Source of the DNA: an uncultured Lachnospiraceae bacterium
GTDB lineage: Bacteria > Bacillota > Clostridia > Lachnospirales > Lachnospiraceae
Assembly: GCA_947173945.1 (NCBI GenBank)
Contig: CAMWGV010000001.1
Span: forward strand, 62,001-126,000
Reading direction: 5' to 3'
DNA: 64,000 bases
The notes under the pieces: generated by a model
The model's input: only the letters and a program-made list of their open reading frames with translations
The model's database searches: none
Told to the model about the DNA's origin: nothing
Program-made: the position numbers and the translations under genes
Part shown: piece by piece, positions 45,144 through 55,009 of the stretch
Layout of the letters: each line of letters starts with the position of its first letter
Position numbering within the stretch: position 1 is the stretch's first letter

Positions 45144-46979
45144 ATGGTGTATGAAGATAACTTAAAAATGCTAAAGAGTAAATATCGAGTTATTTATGAT
45201 GCAATAAGCAGCGAAAAAGGAATGGAATTACCGACTAATGTACGTGTTGAAGCGGCACGTAAAGAGGGGGATGTGGTAGTATACCATAACCATAATAAAG
45301 ATGTTTATCTTAATTCACAATATAACCCTAATAATGAGGCAAACAGATATATGGCGGAAAATTTTGATATGCAGGATGAATCCATTCTTATTATGTTTGG
45401 TTTGTCAAATGGATATTATGCAGATGCGTATATAAAAAATGCCAAAGAAAATACGAAATGTATTATATATGAGCCAAGTAAAGAAATTTTTGCAGAGGTC
45501 ATCAAGCATATCGATATAAAAAATTTATTATTATCAGATAGAATATATATCGTAGTAGAGGGAATCAATGATGAAGATTTAACTTATATAATGGATGAAT
45601 GGCTTCAAATTTATAATGCGGATTATAATAAAATAGTATGCGCACCTAAATATGATGAGTTATTTTATGACAGCTATGATATATTTTTAAAAAAAATACA
45701 AGAGTTGTATGAAAGATTTTATGCATTTAAAAATACTGAAGTGATTGACGGGAAACAATTTGCCAAAAACGGAATAAAAAATATGATGTTTTTTCCGGGA
45801 TGCAGCAGTGGTGCTGAGCTTCAGGATATATTTCCTGCAGATATGCCCGCTATTGTTGTGTCCTCAGGACCGTCTCTTGAAAAAAATGTTGAATTGCTAA
45901 AAGATATAAAGGGAAATGCATTTATTTTTGCGACTGATTCAGCTGTACGAAAGGTAGTGGCACAAGGAATAAATCCGGATGCAATGATAACGATTGACCC
46001 AAATAAGTCAGTTGACAATTTTAAGGTCAAGGGTATAGAATCGATACCCATTTTTGTGGAAATGTATGCAAAAACAGAAATTTTGGAATATGTCAAACCA
46101 AAAAATTTATTTTTTTTCTCATCCGATTCAATTTTTTGGAGCAGATTGTTCAGAGAGGCAGGAAGTAAAATCTTAAATGTTCCCTCAGGAGGTTCAGTTG
46201 CAACTGCAGCTATAGCTAATTTGATTACATGGGGCTTTAAAAAAATTATTTTGATTGGTCAGGATTTGGCATTTACAGGGAACCGTATGCATGCAGGGGA
46301 AGCTGAAATTGAAATAAATACAAATGACAGCAGGTATATGACGGTAAAAGATATTAATGGTGAAGATGTTGCAATTCGCAAGGACTATTATATATACCTG
46401 AAATGGATAGAAAATGTTGCATCTAAATATACGGACATTGAATTTATTGATGCTACTGAGGGCGGGGCACTAAAGCAATATGTTAAGCAAATGACATTCA
46501 GGGAAGCCATAGACAAATATTGTACAAAAAATTATGGTAATATTTCAGACATTTTGTTGTCCGTTCCAAGATTATTTGAAGGTGAAGATAAACAATTGGT
46601 CTTGGATGCGTTTTATCATATGAAGAGAGATTTTATAAACATGCAAAATCAGCTTTTGATTTGCAGAGATGATTGTTTAAAGGGTGAGGAAATTTTACAC
46701 TCACAGAAAATTGATATTGACAAGTTAAAACGTATAAATGAAAATATAAAAAAGGCAGATGAGCTTATCGAGGATTCTGATGAGGATGTATTCATAAAAA
46801 AATATGTGGCAGGACTGGAAGCTGAAATGATGTCTGATATGTATAAAGAGGAAAAGGATGATATAAAAGAAACCATCAGAATGTATGAAAAAAGCAGGAA
46901 ATATTATGATGGAATTTTAAATATACTTCCTGAATTAATAGAGTTAGTTGGTGATAACATTCGTAACTTCAATAAATAG
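45144..46979 (+). CDS. maf: Motility accessory factor (Maf) flagellin glycosyltransferase 2
   Basis: A 611-aa protein starting at ATG 45144 behind GAGGG. It has VVSSGPSLEKNVELL, GINPDAMITIDPNKS, GGSVATAAIANL, LIGQDLAFTGNRMHAGE and IDATEGGALKQ. The layout is the same as the other Maf proteins. It is closer to copies 3 and 4 than to copy 1, from shared VELLKDIKG and GNRMH motifs. It likely uses one of the two nonulosonic acids made by the following genes. Confidence 0.85.
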   Translation: MVYEDNLKMLKSKYRVIYDAISSEKGMELPTNVRVEAARKEGDVVVYHNHNKDVYLNSQYNPNNEANRYMAENFDMQDESILIMFGLSNGYYADAYIKNAKENTKCIIYEPSKEIFAEVIKHIDIKNLLLSDRIYIVVEGINDEDLTYIMDEWLQIYNADYNKIVCAPKYDELFYDSYDIFLKKIQELYERFYAFKNTEVIDGKQFAKNGIKNMMFFPGCSSGAELQDIFPADMPAIVVSSGPSLEKNVELLKDIKGNAFIFATDSAVRKVVAQGINPDAMITIDPNKSVDNFKVKGIESIPIFVEMYAKTEILEYVKPKNLFFFSSDSIFWSRLFREAGSKILNVPSGGSVATAAIANLITWGFKKIILIGQDLAFTGNRMHAGEAEIEINTNDSRYMTVKDINGEDVAIRKDYYIYLKWIENVASKYTDIEFIDATEGGALKQYVKQMTFREAIDKYCTKNYGNISDILLSVPRLFEGEDKQLVLDAFYHMKRDFINMQNQLLICRDDCLKGEEILHSQKIDIDKLKRINENIKKADELIEDSDEDVFIKKYVAGLEAEMMSDMYKEEKDDIKETIRMYEKSRKYYDGILNILPELIELVGDNIRNFNK

Positions 46980-47026
46980 AATGTATTACCAAACTGTGTT
47001 AATACTTGATTTTTAGGAGGAATGGT

Positions 47027-48871
47027 ATGATATTCGAAGATAATCTGAATATATTGGAAAATAAATATCCCAATATATATCACATATTAAATGATAAGTA
47101 TATAAAGTTTGAATCAGATACTGTATATATTGAGGATGCACATCATGGTGGAAAGATTGTAGTATATGATGAAAGAGGAAACAAAATTTATCTGAATTCT
47201 AAATATGACCCGATGAATGAGGCTGATAAATATATGCAGGAATATTTTGTAATGCCTGATACTTCTGTACTTGTTATGTATGGATTATCAAATGGATATT
47301 ATGTACGTGAGTATATTAGAAATTCGAATGCAAATACAAGATGTATTATATATGAACCAAACATAGATATTTTTATGACGGTTTTGAGAAATATAGACAT
47401 CAGTGACTTATTAAAATCAGACAGAATTTATTTTGTAATTAAGGATATTAATACTGAGGAATTTGCATTTATCATGCAGGAATGGCTTGAGGTGCACAAT
47501 GTAAATATAAATAAGCTTGTTGCAGCACCTAAATATAAGGAATTGTTTCGTGAGGATTATACGAATTTTGAGAATGAAGTGGATGAAATGTATCAGAGAT
47601 TTTATTCATCTACAGAAACTGAAATAGAATTTGGGAAAAAATCCGTAAAAAACAATCTGTATAATTTACTTTATTTTGAGGGTTGCCGAAACGGCATGGA
47701 GCTTCAGGGGAAGTTTCCGAAGGATATGCCTGCAATCGTTGTGTCTGCCGGACCGTCCCTTGAAAAAAATGTTGAACTTCTTAAAGCTGCCAAGGGGAAA
47801 GCATTCATATTTGCAGTTGATTCCGCCATTTCTAAAGTATTAGAAATTGGAGTAAAGCCTGATGCGATAATTTCAGTTGACTGTAATAAGTCGGTTGAAC
47901 ATTTTAAAGTGCCGGGAATAGAACAGTTGCCTTTTTTTATTCAAATGGATGCAAACACAGCTGTTTTGGATTATGTACATCCGCAAAATTTATTTTTTTG
48001 TTCTGCGGATTCAGAGCTTTGTATTGACTTGTTTAAAAAGGCAGGAAGTGAAATTGATTATATGGAGGGCGGAGGTTCTGTCGCAACAGTGGCAATTGCA
48101 AGTCTGATTTCGTGGGGAGTAAAAAGAATTATTTTGATTGGACAGGATCTTTCTTTCACCGGGAATCGTATGCATGTAGGAGAAGATGCCATAGAAATTG
48201 ATGAAAACGATGATTTTTATACATATGTGAAGGATATTGACGGAAATGATGTGATAATAAGGCAAGATTACTATATGTATTTAAAGTGGATAGAGGAAAC
48301 CGCATTAAAATACAAAGATATTGACTTTATTGATGCGACAGAAGGTGGCTCATATAAAAAGAATCTCAGACAAATGCCATTCCGTGATGCAATTGAAAAG
48401 TATTGCACAAAGGAATATGATATATCAAATATTCTGCTATCTGTTCCAAGGGTATTTCAAGGGGCTGACATGCATCTTGTGACAGAGGCATTTGAGAAGA
48501 TGAAGAATGATTTCAGATATATAAAGAAACAACTTGCTCTTTGTAAGGCTGATTGCTCAAGAGGCATCAGAATCCTTGAAAGCGGACAGAATGATATAAA
48601 AGAACTTAAACGAATAAATAAAAGTATAGAAAAAACGGATGCCCTTATTTCGGATTGTGACGAGCGAATGTATCTCTATAAATATAATGTATTATCAGAG
48701 ATGGATATGATGCAGGATATGTATTCGGAAGAGGAAAGTGGTATAAAAGAAGCAATACGTATGTATAAGAAAAGTGAGAAATACTATGCATCCATTGTAC
48801 AGATAATACCTGATTTTCTAGATATTATAGATGATTGTATTTTAAGAACGAAAGGAGAAAAGTTATGTTAA
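47027..48871 (+). CDS. maf: Motility accessory factor (Maf) flagellin glycosyltransferase 3
   Basis: A 614-aa protein; ATG 47027 lies behind TAGGAGGAATGGT, so seven upstream in-frame codons are excluded. Motifs are VVSAGPSLEKNVELLK, GVKPDAIISVDCNKS, GGSVATVAIASLISWG, LIGQDLSFTGNRMHVGE and IDATEGGSYKKN. The pseB start lies inside its last codons, so it is translationally coupled to the pseudaminic acid genes and may be the pseudaminic acid transferase. Confidence 0.86.
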   Translation: MIFEDNLNILENKYPNIYHILNDKYIKFESDTVYIEDAHHGGKIVVYDERGNKIYLNSKYDPMNEADKYMQEYFVMPDTSVLVMYGLSNGYYVREYIRNSNANTRCIIYEPNIDIFMTVLRNIDISDLLKSDRIYFVIKDINTEEFAFIMQEWLEVHNVNINKLVAAPKYKELFREDYTNFENEVDEMYQRFYSSTETEIEFGKKSVKNNLYNLLYFEGCRNGMELQGKFPKDMPAIVVSAGPSLEKNVELLKAAKGKAFIFAVDSAISKVLEIGVKPDAIISVDCNKSVEHFKVPGIEQLPFFIQMDANTAVLDYVHPQNLFFCSADSELCIDLFKKAGSEIDYMEGGGSVATVAIASLISWGVKRIILIGQDLSFTGNRMHVGEDAIEIDENDDFYTYVKDIDGNDVIIRQDYYMYLKWIEETALKYKDIDFIDATEGGSYKKNLRQMPFRDAIEKYCTKEYDISNILLSVPRVFQGADMHLVTEAFEKMKNDFRYIKKQLALCKADCSRGIRILESGQNDIKELKRINKSIEKTDALISDCDERMYLYKYNVLSEMDMMQDMYSEEESGIKEAIRMYKKSEKYYASIVQIIPDFLDIIDDCILRTKGEKLC

Positions 48872-49857
48872 ATAATAAATCAATATTAATCACCGGAGGA
48901 ACGGGGTCTTTTGGAAATTATTTTGTGGATTATATCTTTAAGCATTATAAACCTAAAAGGGTAGTTATATATTCCAGAGACGAATATAAACAGTTTGTGA
49001 TGGCAAACAAGTTCAGGGAACATGAGAAAGAACTTCGATTCTTTATTGGTGACGTCCGGGATAAGGAACGCTTTAGCAGAGCATGTAAAGATGTGGATTA
49101 TGTTATTCATGCAGCAGCTATGAAGCAGGTACCGGCATGTGAATACAATCCGATTGAGGCAATAAAAACAAACATAAACGGAGCAATGAATATCATTGAT
49201 GCTGTTTTGGATGCACCATCGGTAAAGCGTGTTGTGGCACTTTCAACCGATAAAGCTGTTAATCCTATAAATCTTTACGGAGGAACAAAGCTTGTATCTG
49301 ATAAATTGTTTGTTGCGGCAAATGCGTATGTAGGTGACAGAGATTTAAATTTTTCTGTAGTCAGATATGGTAATGTTGCAGGCAGTCGGGGTTCCGTTAT
49401 TCCTTTTTTTCAGAATATTATAAATAATGGTGGAAAGGAACTGCCTATTACAGATTACAGAATGACAAGATTCTGGATTGATTTGGAACAGGGTGTTGAG
49501 CTTGTTATAAAGGCCCTTGGTGAGGCGACAGGAGGAGAAATCTTTATATCAAAAATACCATCCTTTAAGATAACGGATCTTGCCCGTGCCATGCTTCCTG
49601 ACTGTGATATGCCTGAGGTAGGGATACGCGAGGGAGAAAAGCTGCATGAGGTAATGATTACACGTGAGGATTCAATGACTACATATGAGTATGAAAAGCA
49701 TTATATTATATATCCTCATTTTGAATGGTGGAACAAAAAGATTATTTCCGGAGGCAAACGGGTTGAACCTGAATTTGAATATAGCTCGGAAAACAATACA
49801 AGCTGGTTGGGAGTAGAGGAATTGCGAAACAGACTAGCAGGAATGAAAAAGGTTTAG
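48865..49857 (+). CDS. pseB: UDP-GlcNAc 4,6-dehydratase (inverting), PseB
   Basis: A 330-aa SDR enzyme; ATG 48865 behind AAAGGAG overlaps the maf stop. The NAD site is ITGGTGSFGNYFV; the catalytic motifs are STDKAVNPINLYGGTK (Tyr and Lys). The VIYSRDEYKQFVMANKF stretch is PseB-like. It performs the first step of pseudaminic acid synthesis: 4,6-dehydration and C5 inversion of UDP-GlcNAc. First gene of a complete pse set. Confidence 0.93.
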   Translation: MLNNKSILITGGTGSFGNYFVDYIFKHYKPKRVVIYSRDEYKQFVMANKFREHEKELRFFIGDVRDKERFSRACKDVDYVIHAAAMKQVPACEYNPIEAIKTNINGAMNIIDAVLDAPSVKRVVALSTDKAVNPINLYGGTKLVSDKLFVAANAYVGDRDLNFSVVRYGNVAGSRGSVIPFFQNIINNGGKELPITDYRMTRFWIDLEQGVELVIKALGEATGGEIFISKIPSFKITDLARAMLPDCDMPEVGIREGEKLHEVMITREDSMTTYEYEKHYIIYPHFEWWNKKIISGGKRVEPEFEYSSENNTSWLGVEELRNRLAGMKKV

Positions 49858-49868
49858 GAGGAAATAAC

Positions 49869-50498
49869 ATGTATAAAACAGAACAGGAAGAATTTTGGGC
49901 AGGAGAGTTTGGAAATGCGTATGTTGATAGAAACAATACATATTCTATTGTCGCATCAAATATTGCATTTTTTTCTGAAATATTTAGTAAAAATATGTCC
50001 GCTAAGGAAGTAAACAGTGTTATAGAGTTTGGCTCAAATATTGGATTGAATCTTAGAGCAATCAATATATTAAGACCGGAAATGGAACTTGCGGCGATTG
50101 AAATAAATGAAAAAGCTGCAGAAATATTAAAGGAAAGCCTCAAGGATAAGGTTAAGGTATATCAAAGTTCAATATTGGAATGTGATATAAAGGAAAAATA
50201 TGATATATCATTAATTAGAGGGGTGCTTATTCATATTAATCCTGATGAACTAGACACAGTATATAAAAAGCTTTATGAATCTACAAACAGATACATTCTA
50301 ATTTCGGAATATTATAATCCGACACCTACCGTTATTGAGTACAGAGGTGAAAAAAATAAATTATTCAAGAGGGATTTTGCAGGTGAAATGCTGGATAAAT
50401 TTTCTGATTTGAGACTTGTTGATTATGGATTTAAATATCATAGAGATAATATGTTTCCAATGGATGACGCTACATGGTTTTTGCTGGAGAAGTGTTAG
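49869..50498 (+). CDS. Pseudaminic acid biosynthesis-associated methyltransferase
   Basis: A 209-aa class I SAM-dependent methyltransferase; ATG 49869 lies behind TTAGGAGGAA. The opening YKTEQEEFWAGEFGNAYVDR matches the family seen inside pse clusters (TIGR03587-type). The SAM site is VIEFGSNIGLNLRAI. It may methylate the nonulosonic acid or an intermediate. It lies between pseB and the pseH candidate. Confidence 0.85.
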   Translation: MYKTEQEEFWAGEFGNAYVDRNNTYSIVASNIAFFSEIFSKNMSAKEVNSVIEFGSNIGLNLRAINILRPEMELAAIEINEKAAEILKESLKDKVKVYQSSILECDIKEKYDISLIRGVLIHINPDELDTVYKKLYESTNRYILISEYYNPTPTVIEYRGEKNKLFKRDFAGEMLDKFSDLRLVDYGFKYHRDNMFPMDDATWFLLEKC

Positions 50499-50527
50499 AA
50501 TAAAATGTGTTGGGATGGGTGAAGAAT

Positions 50528-50974
50528 GTGACATTAACATTGAAAAATGCATGCGAAAATGATAGAGATTTACTATTTCAGTGGGTAAATGACAAGCAAT
50601 GCAGAGCGAATTCTTTTCATTCGGCAGCAGTGCCATATGCAGAGCATTGTGCATGGTTTGCTGAAAAATTGAATGATAGCATGTGTCAAATGTATATTTA
50701 TTATGTTGATGAAACACCAATAGGGCAAATCCGTATTGACCTTAAAAATGGAGAGGGCTATATCAGTTATTCTGTTGCAAATGAATATAGAGGACAGGGA
50801 CATGGATTTAATATGTTAAAGCTGGTAGAATCAAAGCTGCAAAGTGGGATAAGTCGGTTGATTGGGTTTGTTAAATATGACAATGTAACATCGCAGAGGA
50901 CATTTAAAAAAAATAAATATGTAGAAGTAAGGGAAAACGATTATATTAAATATTATAAAGAATTCAATTATTAA
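50528..50974 (+). CDS. pseH: GNAT acetyltransferase, probable PseH
   Basis: About 148 aa. GTG 50528 is favoured (MTLTLKNACENDRDLLFQW) with GGATGGGTGAAG upstream; a TTG or GTG up to seven codons earlier cannot be excluded. It has the GNAT acetyl-CoA loop region YRGQGHGFNMLKLVESKL. PseH N-acetylates the 4-amino sugar made by PseC. Position between pseB and pseC supports this role. Confidence 0.82.
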   Translation: MTLTLKNACENDRDLLFQWVNDKQCRANSFHSAAVPYAEHCAWFAEKLNDSMCQMYIYYVDETPIGQIRIDLKNGEGYISYSVANEYRGQGHGFNMLKLVESKLQSGISRLIGFVKYDNVTSQRTFKKNKYVEVRENDYIKYYKEFNY

Positions 50975-51008
50975 TTGTTTAAAATCATCATGAAAGGTGA
51001 CAAAAATT

Positions 51009-52145
51009 ATGTATATTCCATATGGAAGACAAACAATAGATGAGAAAGATATACAGGCAGTTGTTGAAGTGCTTCGTTCTGACTATCTTACAACAGGACC
51101 TAAAGTTGAAGAATTTGAAAAACGTGTTGCAGATTATGTAGGAGCAAAGTATGCGGTTGCAGTTAACAGTGGCACGGCGGCACTTCACATTGCTTGTCTT
51201 GCAGCGGGAATAAAAGCGGGGGATGAGGTAATTACATCGCCTATTACATTTGCAGCTTCCGCCAACTGTGTCCTTTATTGTGGAGGAACCCCTGTATTTG
51301 CTGATATAGATGAGGATACATATAATATTTCACCGAATGAGATTGAAAGAAAGGTGACAGAACATACAAAAGCGATTATCCCCGTACATTACACCGGGCT
51401 GCCTTGTGATATGGATGCAATTATGGATATTGCAGAGAAACATGATTTATTGGTTATAGAGGATGGAGCTCATGCATTAGGAGCATCATATAAGGGACGA
51501 AAAGTAGGTAGTATGGCAGATATGACCTGCTTTAGCTTTCATCCTGTCAAACCAATTACCACAGGAGAGGGTGGGATGGTTGTCACAAACAGTGAGGAAC
51601 TGTATAAGAGGCTTATATTATTTAGAAGTCATGGTATAACAAGAGACAGATCTATGATGACAGAGCAACAGGGAGATTGGTATTACCAGCAATTGGAGCT
51701 TGGATATAATTATCGGATAACCGATATTTCCTGCGCTTTGGGGCTTAGCCAAATGGACAAGCTGGATGGATTTCTTGAGAGACGAAGACAAATTGCCAAG
51801 CGTTATAATGATGCGTTTAATGATGTTGATGATATAAAAATTCCTGCACAAGCAGACGATTGTGAAAGTGGATGGCATTTATATATGATTCAGGTTAAGC
51901 GTGACTGTAGGAAGAAGATATTTGACGGTTTGAGAAAGAGCGGTATAGGAGTAAATGTACATTACATTCCTGTTTATAAGCATCCTTATTATCAGAGAAA
52001 CGGTTATGCCAACGAGTGTTGTAAAAATGGGGAAACATTTTATGAAAGAGCAATAAGTCTGCCTATTTTTCCGCTTTTGACAGATGAACAGCAGGATTAC
52101 GTTATTTGTCAGGTGTTGAGGTTAGTAAAAAAAAGTATGTTGTAG
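51009..52145 (+). CDS. pseC: PLP-dependent sugar aminotransferase PseC
   Basis: A 378-aa DegT/DnrJ/EryC1-family enzyme; ATG 51009 lies behind AAAGGTG. The start YIPYGRQTIDEKDIQAVVEV is typical. The PLP lysine is in CFSFHPVKPITTGEGG. It converts the PseB keto-sugar to the 4-amino sugar, using glutamate as amino donor. Confidence 0.93.
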   Translation: MYIPYGRQTIDEKDIQAVVEVLRSDYLTTGPKVEEFEKRVADYVGAKYAVAVNSGTAALHIACLAAGIKAGDEVITSPITFAASANCVLYCGGTPVFADIDEDTYNISPNEIERKVTEHTKAIIPVHYTGLPCDMDAIMDIAEKHDLLVIEDGAHALGASYKGRKVGSMADMTCFSFHPVKPITTGEGGMVVTNSEELYKRLILFRSHGITRDRSMMTEQQGDWYYQQLELGYNYRITDISCALGLSQMDKLDGFLERRRQIAKRYNDAFNDVDDIKIPAQADDCESGWHLYMIQVKRDCRKKIFDGLRKSGIGVNVHYIPVYKHPYYQRNGYANECCKNGETFYERAISLPIFPLLTDEQQDYVICQVLRLVKKSML

Positions 52146-52210
52146 ATGGGGGTTCTATAGTATGCGCAGATTGTTAAGGAATATGAAAGCAGAGAAGGAG
52201 AAGAATTGTC

Positions 52211-52921
52211 ATGTGTAAGAATATAGCTATTATTCCTGCAAGAGGAGGAAGCAAGCGTATACCAAAAAAAAATATAAAGAATTTTTGCGGTAAGCCCATT
52301 ATTGCGTATTCGATAGAAGCTGCAATAAAGAGCAATATATTTGATGAAGTAATGGTTTCTACTGATAGCGAAGAAATTGCAAATATTGCAATGTCATATG
52401 GAGCCAGTGTACCTTTTTACAGAAGCAAAGAAACATCGGATGACTTTGCGACAACAAGTGATGTTATTATGGAGGTTTTGAATAACTATATAAAGGCAGG
52501 AAAAAACTATCAGTATGCGTTTTGCATATATCCGACAGCACCATTTATAACACCAGAGTTAATTGTTGATGCGGAAATTTTAATGAAAGATAAGAAACCA
52601 AATGAAATAGTAACAGTAGTTGAATTTTCTTATCCGCCACAACGAAGTTATATTGTTACGGAAGACGGAATGATAAAATATAAGTATGAGCAGTATGTTA
52701 ATTCCCGTTCACAGGATTTGGAAAAGTGGTATCATGATGTAGGACAGCTTTATGTTTTCGATGTTGAAAACTTTCGTGCAAACAACGGACAAATCAGGGA
52801 ACGTATTATGCCAATTATGGTGTCTCCACTGGTTGCACAAGATATTGATACGGAAAATGATTGGCTTCTTGCAGAAGAAAAGTATAAGTTGATAAATAAA
52901 ATGGGAAGAGGAGAGTCATAG
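52211..52921 (+). CDS. pseF: Pseudaminic acid cytidylyltransferase PseF
   Basis: A 236-aa protein starting at ATG 52211 behind AAGGAGAAG. The N-terminal nucleotide-binding motif is IAIIPARGGSKRIPKKNIK; the product-binding ATTSDVIMEV and FCIYPTAPFI motifs follow. It activates pseudaminic acid with CTP to CMP-Pse. It is paralogous to the second cytidylyltransferase at 60096. Confidence 0.9.
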   Translation: MCKNIAIIPARGGSKRIPKKNIKNFCGKPIIAYSIEAAIKSNIFDEVMVSTDSEEIANIAMSYGASVPFYRSKETSDDFATTSDVIMEVLNNYIKAGKNYQYAFCIYPTAPFITPELIVDAEILMKDKKPNEIVTVVEFSYPPQRSYIVTEDGMIKYKYEQYVNSRSQDLEKWYHDVGQLYVFDVENFRANNGQIRERIMPIMVSPLVAQDIDTENDWLLAEEKYKLINKMGRGES

Positions 52922-52926
52922 GTAAT

Positions 52927-53976
52927 ATGAAATCAGGTGGTTATAAAATAGAGGATGAAAGACCTGTGTTTATAATTGCTGAAATGTCGGCAAATCACAT
53001 GCAGGATATAGAACGTGCGAAAAAGATAATTTTAGAGGCAAAAAATTCAGGCGCTGATGCGGTGAAGATTCAGACATACAGACCAGACACGATAACAGTA
53101 GATTGTCGTGGTGATGAGTTTTTATGTGCTCTGGGGAACTCTTGGGACGGAATGAATTTATTTGAATTGTACAAGAGTGCATATACACCTTGGGAGTGGC
53201 ATGGTGAGCTGTTTGATTATGCAAAGAAAATTGGGATTCCAATGTTTTCGACACCATTTGATTTGTCAGCGGTAGATTTTTTACGTCAGTTTGATATGCC
53301 GGCTTATAAAATTGCATCTTATGAAATAAATGATATTCCATTGATTAAAAAAACTGCGAAAGAGATGAAGCCTATTATCATTTCTACCGGTTTAGCTACA
53401 TTAAGCGACATTGAGTTGGCAGTTGATACATGTAGAAAAGTCGGAAATAATCAGATTACGCTATTAAAATGTGTGTCAGAATATCCTACACCTTATGAAG
53501 ACATTAACCTTAAGACAATGGTTAATATGAAGGAAACCTTTGGATGTGAAGTTGGATTATCTGACCATTCTCTGGGTAGCAGTGTGCCTGTTGCAGCAGT
53601 TGCATTGGGTGCAAAGGTTATTGAGAAGCATTTTACACTTAGCAGGGCAGACGGCGGAGCTGATGCTGTATTTTCCATGGAGCCTGAAGAATTTAGCAAA
53701 ATGGTTGAGGATGTCAGGAACGTTGCAAAAGCACTCGGAAGTGTAACCTATACTTTGACACAGGGGCAACAAAAAAGTAAAGAACTCTCCAGGTCGCTAT
53801 ATATTGTTGAAGATGTAAAAACAGGAGAAGTATTAAACGAACATAATATGAAATCCATCAGACCCGGCTATGGATTACATACAAAGTATTATGAAAAGCT
53901 TTTGGGGAAAAAAGTAAAAAAAGATTTAAAAAAGGGTACCGCTTTGGATTGGAGCTATATTGAAAATGAGCAATAG
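52927..53976 (+). CDS. pseI: Pseudaminic acid synthase PseI
   Basis: A 349-aa NeuB-family enzyme starting at ATG 52927 behind AGAGGAG. The N-terminal TIM barrel has FIIAEMSANHMQDIERAKK and VKIQTYRPDTITVD; the C-terminal antifreeze-like SAF domain starts near LSRSLYIVEDVKTGEVL. It condenses phosphoenolpyruvate with the six-carbon precursor to form pseudaminic acid. MSANH (rather than GVNH) and TYRPDTIT favour PseI over LegI. Confidence 0.92.
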   Translation: MKSGGYKIEDERPVFIIAEMSANHMQDIERAKKIILEAKNSGADAVKIQTYRPDTITVDCRGDEFLCALGNSWDGMNLFELYKSAYTPWEWHGELFDYAKKIGIPMFSTPFDLSAVDFLRQFDMPAYKIASYEINDIPLIKKTAKEMKPIIISTGLATLSDIELAVDTCRKVGNNQITLLKCVSEYPTPYEDINLKTMVNMKETFGCEVGLSDHSLGSSVPVAAVALGAKVIEKHFTLSRADGGADAVFSMEPEEFSKMVEDVRNVAKALGSVTYTLTQGQQKSKELSRSLYIVEDVKTGEVLNEHNMKSIRPGYGLHTKYYEKLLGKKVKKDLKKGTALDWSYIENEQ

Positions 53977-55009
53977 TATTATGATAGGATTTCGGCTTGA
54001 CGCAAATGAGCAAATTGCAACGGGACACATGATGAGGTGTATTGCGATTGCAAAACAGTGTCAATCGCTGGGAGAAGATTGTATATTTTTATTAGCAGAA
54101 AAGAAAAATATAGAATTTTTAGAAGAAAATCATCTTATGTATCATGTGTTAAATGTCGATTGGCAGGATTGGGATGGCAGTATTCCAAAGGTGACTGATG
54201 CGATTTACAAATTTCAAATTCGTTGCCTGGTTGTAGATTCTTATCAGGTCACTCACAATTTTTTTAATCAATTGTATAATAAAACAAAGCTTTTCTATAT
54301 AGATGATATGTGCAAAGAAAAATTTCATGTACATATGGTATTGCACTATCCACAGTGGGGAGAAGAAAAAACAATAGAGGATTTGTATGCAAATACGGAA
54401 ACGGTCACATATTCAGGCTTGCAGTATATGCCTCTCAGGGAAGAATTTTTGTCAAAGGGGAAGAAAACAGAAAAAAAACAAATTCTTGTGACAACAGGAG
54501 GAACGGATCCCCTGCATTTCACATTAAAGCTGTGCAGGCAGATTTTACAGGAGCCTGCATTGGATACATATGATATATGTGCAGTATTAGGGAAATGGAA
54601 TAGCGATAAAAAAGAAATGGATATACTTGCAGGAGAAAATAAACGGCTGAAGGTATATCAGAATATCAAAAATATGAGCGAAAGGATGCGTGAAAGTACA
54701 ATCAGTGTATCAGCAGGCGGTTCCACAGTTTATGAATTGTTTGCTTGTGGTGTGCCGGTTGTATGCTTTGGCTTTTCTGATGATCAGGTTGGCATAGGAG
54801 AGCGGATGGGAGAAACAGGCATGGTTATATGGGCGGGGGATGCCCGGACAGATATAAACAATGTTGTGACACGTGCGTTAGAGGGATTAAAACGATATGT
54901 GGTTTGTGATATGAGTGAATTATCTCTTAAGCTTCAGGGACTGGTTGATGGAAAGGGCTGTGAAAGAATAGCAGGAATTTTAAGGGAGAGTATATATGAC
55001 ATTGTATGA
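53966..55009 (+). CDS. pseG: UDP-sugar hydrolase PseG
   Basis: A 347-aa protein; ATG 53966 overlaps the pseI stop by 11 bases. N-terminus IMIGFRLDANEQIATGHMMR has the GHMMR motif of PseG; the C-terminal sugar-nucleotide site is SAGGSTVYELFACGVPVV. It removes UDP from the diacetamido sugar before PseI acts. It completes the six-enzyme pse pathway in this window. The next maf gene overlaps its end by 14 bases. Confidence 0.9.
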   Translation: MSNSIMIGFRLDANEQIATGHMMRCIAIAKQCQSLGEDCIFLLAEKKNIEFLEENHLMYHVLNVDWQDWDGSIPKVTDAIYKFQIRCLVVDSYQVTHNFFNQLYNKTKLFYIDDMCKEKFHVHMVLHYPQWGEEKTIEDLYANTETVTYSGLQYMPLREEFLSKGKKTEKKQILVTTGGTDPLHFTLKLCRQILQEPALDTYDICAVLGKWNSDKKEMDILAGENKRLKVYQNIKNMSERMRESTISVSAGGSTVYELFACGVPVVCFGFSDDQVGIGERMGETGMVIWAGDARTDINNVVTRALEGLKRYVVCDMSELSLKLQGLVDGKGCERIAGILRESIYDIV